Source of the DNA: Solitalea canadensis DSM 3403
Lineage (GTDB): Bacteria; Bacteroidota; Bacteroidia; Sphingobacteriales; Sphingobacteriaceae
Direction: 5' to 3'
DNA length: 64,000 bases
Assembly (NCBI RefSeq): GCF_000242635.2
Contig: NC_017770.1
Span: 2,368,669-2,432,668 of the forward strand
The translations under genes were made by a program, and so were the position numbers. The first letter of the stretch is position 1, and the number at the start of each line of letters is the position of its first letter. The notes under the pieces were generated by a model, which saw nothing but the letters and a program-made list of their open reading frames with translations, did no database searches and was not told where the DNA came from. Below, piece after piece: positions 53,852 to 61,613 of the stretch.

Positions 53852-55636
53852 TTAAAAAGATAAAAAATCCGGTTTATCAATTTTCTTCGCAATCCGATAG
53901 GCTGCATTCATTAAACCCACATGGCTATATGCTTGTGGAAAATTACCCCACTGGCTGCCATCTTCCCATAGCACATCTTCACTTAATAGGCCCAAATGAT
54001 TTGTATACTTCAGGAGATTTTCAAACGCTTCTGTAGCCTCTTTAATACGACCCACACATGCAAGTGCCTCCACATACCAAAAAGCAGTAATCAAAAAAGT
54101 AGTCTCAGGAATACCAAAGTCGTCCTTGTGTTTATACCTGTAAAACAAACCTCCAGGGGCCTTTAATTCATCCTCAACTGCTTCCAAATGTTTCCTTGCT
54201 TTTTCACTTCTATGATCGAGATAACCCATCATTATCAATTGTAATGTGCTTGCATCCAAATTACTTGTTCCTTCAGCCTGCGTATACACCTCACGAACCG
54301 GATCGTAACAAGCCTCAATATGCTTTGCGGCTCTATCGGCAAGTTCCATTGCCTTCTTCTCCAACGGGATATTATTAATGTGTGCTGCGATCTTCATCGC
54401 TGCCTGACAGCCGGCCCATTGAAATAAATTGGTATAGCAATGGCGTTGAGCAATATGCCTGAATTCCCAAATACCAGCATCTTCTTCGTCGATGGTATTT
54501 TCAATTTTCAGTAACATGTTTTCTACCCATTTAGCAGAATCATGACGTTCTGAATATGTAAAGCGTTTATCGGTGTAAAGCGGTAATAAGGAAAGGAGCA
54601 TTTGACCGTAGGCATCATTTTGAATATGTTCTGATGCCTGATTGCCCACCCTCACCGGTTTGTTACCAAGATAACCGTACAAATCAACCTCACGTTCCCT
54701 TAAATTGGCATCACCGCTAATGCTAAATAAAGGCTGATAACGTCCTTTCTCATTTTCAGAAATATTAGCGAGGTAATTAAAATACCCCTCCATTTCTTCA
54801 AAGTGACCAATATTGTTAAAAGCCTGTAGAATATAATAAGCATCCCTTAGCCAACAAAATCGATAATCCCAGGTGCGGCCACTCTGATCAAATTCGGGTA
54901 AACTAGTGGTACTTGCTGCAACTATGGCACCCGTATCTTCAAACTGATGTATTTTTAAAGCAAGAGAAGATCGTATTACCTGCTCCTGGTACATATTTCC
55001 GATACCCGTATTCTTAACCCACTGTTGCCAGTAAACAGTCGTTTTTCGTAAAAAATCTTCCGCCGTACTTTCCAATGGGGCTTCTAATGGAGTTCCAAAA
55101 GTTAGCACGAGATATTTGGTTTCATTAAGTGCCGAATACTTTCCGGCAACAATATGGCTTAAAGGAAAATTACTGGTAAGTCGGATAGGATTGGCAAGTC
55201 CGCTATATTGAACATGGTTACTGCCCACAAATCTTTCAAGCTCGCTTTCACCATAATTTTTTGTAGGCCTACATGTAATCTTTACACGTGGATTGCCCGA
55301 CATTACCTGTATTTTACGTACAAGCATCAAAGGCTTATAATACCGTTCATATTGGTAAAATCTTGGGGCAAAGTCGATAATGCGATAAATACCCTCCGAA
55401 CACTCTACCTCTGTACAAAGCACATTGGTGTTTTCAACATAAAACTGACGGGAGGTAAAAGAGCCTTCAGGTAAAATCGTAAATGATCCGCCTTTTTCCT
55501 GATCGAGTAAACTTCCAAAAACAAAACTACTGTCGAACCGGGGCCAGCATAACCATGAAATATCTGTATTCTTGTGTACATGCGCAATAAACGCACAATT
55601 CCCGACTATGCCGGATTGATAGGTGTGTTTCTGCAT
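53852..55636 (-). CDS. GH15 glycoside hydrolase, possibly trehalase
   Basis: A 594-aa (alpha/alpha)6-barrel hydrolase with the N-terminal beta-sandwich typical of bacterial GH15 (1-230, QSGIVGNCAFIAHVHKNTDI). The barrel has DYRFCWLRDAYYILQAFNNI, the catalytic acid Glu region AGIWEFR, and the second acid block EDVLWEDGSQWGNFPQAYSH. No signal peptide, so it is cytoplasmic. GH15 covers glucoamylase, dextranase and mycobacterial-type trehalase. Being convergent with trehalose synthesis supports trehalase, but this is context, not sequence proof. Confidence 0.88.
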   Translation of the reverse strand: MQKHTYQSGIVGNCAFIAHVHKNTDISWLCWPRFDSSFVFGSLLDQEKGGSFTILPEGSFTSRQFYVENTNVLCTEVECSEGIYRIIDFAPRFYQYERYYKPLMLVRKIQVMSGNPRVKITCRPTKNYGESELERFVGSNHVQYSGLANPIRLTSNFPLSHIVAGKYSALNETKYLVLTFGTPLEAPLESTAEDFLRKTTVYWQQWVKNTGIGNMYQEQVIRSSLALKIHQFEDTGAIVAASTTSLPEFDQSGRTWDYRFCWLRDAYYILQAFNNIGHFEEMEGYFNYLANISENEKGRYQPLFSISGDANLREREVDLYGYLGNKPVRVGNQASEHIQNDAYGQMLLSLLPLYTDKRFTYSERHDSAKWVENMLLKIENTIDEEDAGIWEFRHIAQRHCYTNLFQWAGCQAAMKIAAHINNIPLEKKAMELADRAAKHIEACYDPVREVYTQAEGTSNLDASTLQLIMMGYLDHRSEKARKHLEAVEDELKAPGGLFYRYKHKDDFGIPETTFLITAFWYVEALACVGRIKEATEAFENLLKYTNHLGLLSEDVLWEDGSQWGNFPQAYSHVGLMNAAYRIAKKIDKPDFLSF

Positions 55637-55719
55637 AAACGTAGGTTTTAAAAGAAGAACGTTTAGACATTAAGTTAGCGTATATTTATGAGGAAATGAA
55701 GTGGTTTTTCCTGAAAATC

Positions 55720-56964
55720 TTAATCTACTAACACCTGTTCGGCTATTGGTTCCTTAGCTGCTTCTAATTTGTTTTTTAACATCCAAAAACCGGCAAATAT
55801 TACAAGCGACAAACCCGATATCACATACCAGAGAGTTGTAAAACCATAATTCTGGACAATGCGAGATCCCAAAGTTGGAGATAATACTTGGGCTATTGAA
55901 TAGGCTATGGTATATAATGCTGCGTACTGACCTCGATTATTTTCTGAACTTCTGCTTATCCAAAATGAATTCATAAAGGGCATTGATAACATTTCGCCAA
56001 AGGTTATGGCCAACATTGATATAACCACCACCATAGCTGAAGGTCCCAAAATATTAAACATCAGAAATGACGAACCGAGTAATAAGGTACCTTTGCTAAT
56101 GTAAACCAATGGCGATCGCCTTCCTTCCAGTTTATACACCATAACCATTTCAATAATGGCAATCAAAATACCGTTCATTGCCATAACCAAGCCTATTTGC
56201 CACTCTTTTAAATGCACTACCTCTTTATAATATACCGGAATGATGGTAAACATTTGAAAGAAACAAATAGCATACAGCGTTACAAAAAAGATAAATGATA
56301 AATACACTTTATCCTTGTATGCCGATTGGGTATTTTCTGTTATGCTTTTTTGGGCAACTTCTTTTTCCGGTGTTTTGGTAACCCTTGGCAAAAACATTCG
56401 GAGTAATATCGCCGCCACAATACACGTGATACCATCTACCCAAAACAACAGGTTGTAACTGATACCCGCCAATAAACCTCCGATTGCAGGACCAACGGAA
56501 AATCCTAGGTTAACCGCCAACCGGTTGAGAGAATAAGATCGTGTGCGATTTTCAGGAGCACTGTAATAAGCAACTGCTGCTGAGTTTGCCGGACGGAATG
56601 ACTCTCCAATAACACTTAATGCAAAGAAACAAGCTCCTATTGCATAGATTGAGTGCATTTGTCCCAATACGATGAACATGAAGCCGTTCAAAAACAAACT
56701 CCAAAACTGTAAATTCGAAAAGCCGAATTTATCAGTTAATCTTCCTCCAAAATAGGCTCCAATAATCGCTCCTGCTCCAAAACAAGCCATTACAACACCA
56801 GCCTGTGCAATTGAATAATGAAGTTCCTGAGTTAAGTATACAGTCATAAATGGCAGTACCATCGCCCCTGCTCTGTTAATCAGGATTACGAATGATAATA
56901 ACCACGTAGGACGAGATAGACCGCTGTAAGCGTTCTTATAAAGTGTTAAAGTTTGTTGAAGCAT
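55720..56964 (-). CDS. MFS drug/metabolite transporter
   Basis: A 414-aa major facilitator with twelve segments. The loop after segment 2 reads GGRLTDKFGFSNLQFW, the MFS signature with Gly-Arg-x-x-Asp-x-x-Gly. Segment 5 has the GPAIGGLLAGISY motif C of proton-driven drug exporters (DHA1 type, such as MdtH/YceL). Substrate unknown. The 84-base gap upstream to the GH15 gene start region and a terminator at 57045 upstream of it point to a single-gene unit. Confidence 0.87.
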   Translation of the reverse strand: MLQQTLTLYKNAYSGLSRPTWLLSFVILINRAGAMVLPFMTVYLTQELHYSIAQAGVVMACFGAGAIIGAYFGGRLTDKFGFSNLQFWSLFLNGFMFIVLGQMHSIYAIGACFFALSVIGESFRPANSAAVAYYSAPENRTRSYSLNRLAVNLGFSVGPAIGGLLAGISYNLLFWVDGITCIVAAILLRMFLPRVTKTPEKEVAQKSITENTQSAYKDKVYLSFIFFVTLYAICFFQMFTIIPVYYKEVVHLKEWQIGLVMAMNGILIAIIEMVMVYKLEGRRSPLVYISKGTLLLGSSFLMFNILGPSAMVVVISMLAITFGEMLSMPFMNSFWISRSSENNRGQYAALYTIAYSIAQVLSPTLGSRIVQNYGFTTLWYVISGLSLVIFAGFWMLKNKLEAAKEPIAEQVLVD

Positions 56965-57044
56965 TAGTTAAGGTTGGCGAAAACGAATATCCGAAATTGT
57001 AGCTTCTGTTGAAAGGAAAATTGAAAAAGTGGAAAACTATTTAA

Positions 57045-57079
57045 CAAAAAAGCGTTAGTTGATTGGCTAACGCTTTTTT
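57045..57079 (-). terminator. Terminator after the transglutaminase-like gene
   Basis: Perfect 14-bp stem CAAAAAAGCGTTAG / CTAACGCTTTTTTG, loop of 7 bases, with A/T tracts that suit either strand. Confidence 0.85.
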
Positions 57080-57087
57080 GTGATTAT

Positions 57088-59679
57088 TTAACTCTCGATC
57101 TCTTCCGGAACCTGTACAGATTGAGTCGCTTGGGTGTCCGTATTATTCATGTAATCCGGATGTGTAAAAACAAATGTTTGCTTTACGCGTGAGGATAGAA
57201 TAAAATAAGGAATAAAGATAGCAACCCTTAATATCACCAAGAAAATCTCTTTACCCACCTGATAAGAAACAGGTGTATTATTAACCCATGATGCTAGTAA
57301 CATATCACTGGTAAACCAGACCGCATAAACCGAATAAAAAATTACCATGAGTTTCGGAACTGTATTTCTCCTCTTAAAGAACATGATAATTAACAATACC
57401 GAGAAGACTATAAAACCAATATTGATTGCATATTCAAGAATCACCATTACTGATACAACCGGTTTAAGATTAAACAAATTTGCCCATAAAGCTTCACTGA
57501 AGAAACCTCCAGTGGTCAGTGTGGCAAAAATAAGTAAAGGTGAAATACACAAGCCAATAGCTACCAAAATTAACCACCCACCGATAGGCAATATGTCTTC
57601 ATATTCATCAACATGATACGGCAAAGAATACCTATATATTTTTTTTGCCCCAAACACTAATCCTCCAATTAACAATAAAGTACAAAACAGAGTCAGCCAA
57701 ACCGGGCCATTACTCTTAGGTTTCCCATCAATACTCCCATCAGACGTAAGCGTAAACTCCAATTGTTCTTTGATACTATTCACATCCTTAATAAACTCGG
57801 GAGCTTTAATGGCTGAAACGCTTTCTTGTAGAATCTCATATTCATAATAAAGGTTTACTGATTTTTGAGTAGATGTAGGTCTTGAAATGAACCGGTACTC
57901 AGGTTTAACCAGTTCATAATCCATACCTCTAACACTAATTGGCGACGGAGTTTGAACATTGATTTCATAACGTAAATAGTAAGGATAATTTAATCCAATT
58001 GGAGCAACCCTGGCTTTTCCAGGAATTTGGATTAACATATTTGCTAATGAATGAGCTCTTATAGACGTTTTTAAGAGACTACTTTCTTTATCGTTTTTCC
58101 AGAAATTCTTAATACTATACTTCTCCAAAAACCTGATAGTGTTCTCCTCCTCGTTATCCTCTATCTTCACTTCTTCCAAACTTTCAACATCGCCGTACAC
58201 TTTACTATAATAATCAAGATTACTTTTCTCAAGTTCTTGAATACCAACATTCGCCAAACGATATCTCACATCGTCTGCCACATTTAATGTATACTGAGTA
58301 GAAACACTAAGAACAACATCTTTTTTATTAGGAGCTAATTCAAAGTCTTCCGTTAGCCAAACATACCCAGGCGTGTTCATTTTTATTGGGGTTAGGCTAT
58401 AGGTATTATTCTTGATTACCAGTCCTTTTTCATAATTTGGAAAAGCCAAAGCATGTGCAGGACCTCTTTGATGAGAAATTGTTGGATCAATCCAGTACTT
58501 TTTACCATTAATAACCGCATTAACCACCGCATGATTAAATACCGAAGCACTTGGCAAAAATTCATCTGTTCTAGCTTTAGCATAGGTATTTACATATACC
58601 ATATATGCATCAATGCCATTAGATTTAAGCATGGTGCATAGCAAAAGTGATTTATCCTTACAATCACCATAACGTTGTTTGAATATTGCAGCTGTTGTAT
58701 TGGGTTTATGTGAATAAGCGCCCATTTCAACACCCATGTATCTTATTTGATCCTGAACAAAGCGAACAACTTTCTGAAAATAATCATACTCATCTTTGCT
58801 TTCCTTTTTATATTCATCGATCTTTTTCTGAAGATCGGGAGAAATTACAACGGATGGCTGGTTTAATTTTAATGCCCAACTTACCACTTCATTCCAGTTG
58901 GCAAATTCTGTTATTTGTACATGTGGATAATTATTAAACCAACTTGGTTGATAATCCTCAATGTCGGCAGCTTTAACAGAATAGAGATTCCATTCATAGC
59001 AATTCAATCCATTTTTCTGAGAAACTATTGCCTGTGGAGCATTATGGAATGACTTAAAATTGAGTTTTCTTTTGGGATTAAAAATGACAGTTTCATAAAT
59101 ATGTCCAACAGGATCTGAAGTTTGGAAATAAATATCACTTTCATATTTATCATTAAAAACCGGATTTCTACCCGTAACTGTATAAGAGAATTCGATTTGA
59201 TCGCCCTTTCTTACATCATCTAGTATTAAATAGGCTGTATGATAGCCATAATACAAAAACCTTGAAAGATCTTCTTCATTTTGGATGATCTTGAATTTAG
59301 CATTAGGCAATTTATTGATCATCTCCCCTTGTCGTTTTATTACTATACTATGAAAGGCAATACTTTCATAAACAGGATCATAAGACACCTGAATTTGCGA
59401 ACCATGCTGAACACCCGTTTCAGATATAATTTCTCTGACAACTCTCCTATAACAAGCTTTTTGTTCAACGTGATGCTGTTCCTCATATAATGAAAGGTAA
59501 AAACCATCTCTAACTTCTTTAAAATTGATTTTATTATTGCTTTCTTTAATTGGAAGCAACCAAGAAGGTTTAGGCTTAATCTCTACTTTTTTTGAGAAGG
59601 CGGATACATCATCGAAAATAAAAATAGCAGCTAAGAGTAAAAATAGAAATGTTAATGATTTAGGCTTTACAGTAGACAT
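57088..59679 (-). CDS. DUF3857 - transglutaminase-like - DUF2569 membrane protein
   Basis: An 863-aa envelope protein. Signal peptide (1-27), then DUF3857 (about 55-240), and a transglutaminase-like domain (about 280-400) with a full Cys-His-Asp triad: C340 in QRYGDCKDKSLLL, H383 in SVFNHAVVNAV, D398 in KKYWIDPT. A beta-rich region (400-660) follows, then the C-terminal membrane part (about 667-845) with one segment and a four-helix DUF2569 domain that starts GGWLILVAIGLCISP. The DUF3857/transglutaminase pair is common in Bacteroidota but the DUF2569 tail is an extra feature. Peptidase or cross-linking activity is inferred; no substrate is known. Confidence 0.88.
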   Translation of the reverse strand: MSTVKPKSLTFLFLLLAAIFIFDDVSAFSKKVEIKPKPSWLLPIKESNNKINFKEVRDGFYLSLYEEQHHVEQKACYRRVVREIISETGVQHGSQIQVSYDPVYESIAFHSIVIKRQGEMINKLPNAKFKIIQNEEDLSRFLYYGYHTAYLILDDVRKGDQIEFSYTVTGRNPVFNDKYESDIYFQTSDPVGHIYETVIFNPKRKLNFKSFHNAPQAIVSQKNGLNCYEWNLYSVKAADIEDYQPSWFNNYPHVQITEFANWNEVVSWALKLNQPSVVISPDLQKKIDEYKKESKDEYDYFQKVVRFVQDQIRYMGVEMGAYSHKPNTTAAIFKQRYGDCKDKSLLLCTMLKSNGIDAYMVYVNTYAKARTDEFLPSASVFNHAVVNAVINGKKYWIDPTISHQRGPAHALAFPNYEKGLVIKNNTYSLTPIKMNTPGYVWLTEDFELAPNKKDVVLSVSTQYTLNVADDVRYRLANVGIQELEKSNLDYYSKVYGDVESLEEVKIEDNEEENTIRFLEKYSIKNFWKNDKESSLLKTSIRAHSLANMLIQIPGKARVAPIGLNYPYYLRYEINVQTPSPISVRGMDYELVKPEYRFISRPTSTQKSVNLYYEYEILQESVSAIKAPEFIKDVNSIKEQLEFTLTSDGSIDGKPKSNGPVWLTLFCTLLLIGGLVFGAKKIYRYSLPYHVDEYEDILPIGGWLILVAIGLCISPLLIFATLTTGGFFSEALWANLFNLKPVVSVMVILEYAINIGFIVFSVLLIIMFFKRRNTVPKLMVIFYSVYAVWFTSDMLLASWVNNTPVSYQVGKEIFLVILRVAIFIPYFILSSRVKQTFVFTHPDYMNNTDTQATQSVQVPEEIES

Positions 59680-59765
59680 ACATGTTTAAATATTCCCGAA
59701 AAATAGAAATATTTCAGCTTAATTAGTATGACAGGCTAAGAATGTGGAAATGTTGAAAACACATT

Positions 59766-60230
59766 CTACTCTATTTCCAATGCAGTTTCATGTTTGATTT
59801 CCTTTAGCACAAAACTACTCTGCAAATTCGAAATATTAGGGATAGTTGATAATCTGTTCATTACAAATGAGTGATAATCATTTACATCTTTCACGGCTAT
59901 TTTGAGCAGGTAATCATGACTCCCGGCCAAACATAACACTTCCAGAACTTCTGTAAACTGCTGAATCGCTTCTTCAAAATTAGTAAGCGTTTCCATCGAT
60001 TGTTGCTTTAGAGTTACGGTGCAAAGTACAAGCAACTGCTTTCCTAATTTCTCCCGGTTTACCAACACGACATACTTTTCAATAAAGCCTTCTCGCTTTA
60101 GCCTGTTAATGCGCTCATAAGTAGGCGAAGGACTTAACCCAATTGCGTTGGCAATATCCTTTACGTGTAAAGAAGCATCTTTTTGCAGCAGATTTAAGAT
60201 CCGGCAATCGAGTACATCCAACTTTTCCAT
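59766..60230 (-). CDS. Lrp/AsnC family transcriptional regulator
   Basis: A 154-aa regulator with an N-terminal winged helix-turn-helix (about 5-60, LDCRILNLLQKDASLHVKDI and LSPSPTYERINRLKREGFIE, the recognition helix) and a C-terminal RAM ligand-binding domain (about 65-145, with VLCTVTLKQQS, EVLEVLCLAGSHDYLLKIAV). It is divergent from the histidine-decarboxylase-like gene with 146 bases between the two starts, so it probably controls that gene and itself in response to an amino acid. Ligand unknown. Confidence 0.93.
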   Translation of the reverse strand: MEKLDVLDCRILNLLQKDASLHVKDIANAIGLSPSPTYERINRLKREGFIEKYVVLVNREKLGKQLLVLCTVTLKQQSMETLTNFEEAIQQFTEVLEVLCLAGSHDYLLKIAVKDVNDYHSFVMNRLSTIPNISNLQSSFVLKEIKHETALEIE

Positions 60231-60353
60231 AGTTACTTTTCCTGTTTAAGTTTTATTAAATACAAAAATCAGCAAAATATTCTACCAAACCACATAATAA
60301 CAGATGATATTCCCGAATTAATTAATTATCAGACAATATATTTTATGATACCA

Positions 60354-60361
60354 TAATTTTG
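60354..60361 (+). promoter_or_regulatory. Promoter -7 box before the decarboxylase gene
   Basis: TAATTTTG matches TAnnTTTG and lies 15 bases before the ATG at 60377; no clear TTTG element is seen at the usual upstream distance, in keeping with a regulated promoter. Confidence 0.5.
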
Positions 60362-60376
60362 CAAAAAATTAACCTG

Positions 60377-61543
60377 ATGAACTATAACTTAAAGGAAGAT
60401 GATCATAACCGCTTGCATGACTACATGCAAAAGGCTGAAGAACGTGCTAAGCACTTCATTGGATATCCGATAGCCCGTGATTTTGACTATTCTGAGTTGT
60501 ATCCATTATTAAGCTTACCATTAAACAATGTGGGCGATCCGTTGGTAGATTCTACTTACGATCTTAACTCACGTTCATTGGAGCAAGAAGTTTTGGCTTT
60601 TTTTGCAGAACTGTTTAATGCTCCCGAAAATAACTGGTGGGGATATGTTACCAATGGTGGTTCAGAAGGTAATTTATATGGACTATACGTAGCCCGTGAA
60701 TTATTTCCGAATGGTATCGTTTATTATTCTGAAGCTACGCATTACAGCGTTCAAAAAAATATCCAATTACTAAATCTTCGCAGTATTGTAATCCGTACCC
60801 AGGAAAACGGGGAAATGGATTATGAAGATCTTCGACAGATGTTGCAAATGCACCGCGATCAGCCTGTAATTATGCTGGCTAACATCGGTACTACAATGAC
60901 TGAAGCAAAAGATGATCTGGGTGAAATTCAGAAAATCTTAAGAGATTTGGCCATTAAAAACCATTATATCCATTGTGATGCTGCTTTAGCCGGAACTTAC
61001 AGTGCCTTGTTAAAGATGAAACCTGGATTTGATTTCACTTATGGTGCAGACAGTATAGCTATCAGCGGACATAAATTTATTGGTTCTCCTATTCCTTGTG
61101 GTTTAGTTCTGGTAAAGAAAAACTATAAAGAACGTATCGGAAGATCAGTTCCCTATATCGGCACTGTCGACACAACAATCACAGGAAGCCGAAACGGACA
61201 TAGCCCGATCTTTTTGTGGTATGCAATTAAAAAATTAGGGAAAGAAGGATTAAAACATCGTGCGTTAACATGCCTTGCATTAGCGGGTTATGCTATTGAC
61301 CAGTTACAGGCAATTGGTGTAAAGGCATGGAGAAATCCGGATGCACTGACCATTGTATTCCCTAAGCCTTCTATTAAATTACGCAATCGCTGGCAAATTG
61401 CCACTGAAAATGAGTGGAGCCACATTATCTGTATGCCAGGCATTACCAAATATCAGATTGACGAGTTTGTAGCAGAACTTGCGGCTGATATAGAAGAACA
61501 AAAAAGCCTGGCACTTGCGCAACGTGAGTTGCAGGAGGTTTGA
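60377..61543 (+). CDS. hdc: Histidine decarboxylase-like PLP enzyme (group II)
   Basis: A 388-aa group II PLP decarboxylase from ATG 60377 (MNYNLKEDDH); an upstream in-frame TTG adds six residues. Motifs fit the Morganella-type histidine decarboxylase: GYPIARDFDY, WWGYVTNGGSEGNLYGLYVA (88-107), EATHYSVQKNIQLL with H122 that stacks on PLP, HCDAALAG with D201, and the PLP Lys K233 in SGHKFIGSPIPCG. TVDTTITGSRNGHSPIFLWY follows. Length matches that family (about 378 aa). It would form histamine and consume a proton; another amino-acid substrate is possible. No exchanger is adjacent. Lrp/AsnC divergent neighbour. Confidence 0.88.
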   Translation: MNYNLKEDDHNRLHDYMQKAEERAKHFIGYPIARDFDYSELYPLLSLPLNNVGDPLVDSTYDLNSRSLEQEVLAFFAELFNAPENNWWGYVTNGGSEGNLYGLYVARELFPNGIVYYSEATHYSVQKNIQLLNLRSIVIRTQENGEMDYEDLRQMLQMHRDQPVIMLANIGTTMTEAKDDLGEIQKILRDLAIKNHYIHCDAALAGTYSALLKMKPGFDFTYGADSIAISGHKFIGSPIPCGLVLVKKNYKERIGRSVPYIGTVDTTITGSRNGHSPIFLWYAIKKLGKEGLKHRALTCLALAGYAIDQLQAIGVKAWRNPDALTIVFPKPSIKLRNRWQIATENEWSHIICMPGITKYQIDEFVAELAADIEEQKSLALAQRELQEV

Positions 61544-61574
61544 ACAATATTTTCTTCATATAACTAAGTATATT

Positions 61575-61610
61575 GGTTGTTACCTTCGGTGGCAACCGAT
61601 TGTTTTTATG
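61575..61610 (+). terminator. Terminator after the decarboxylase gene
   Basis: Stem GGTTGTTACC / GGTGGCAACC (two G-U pairs), 3-base loop, then GATTGTTTTTATG. Confidence 0.6.
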
Positions 61611-61613
61611 TAC

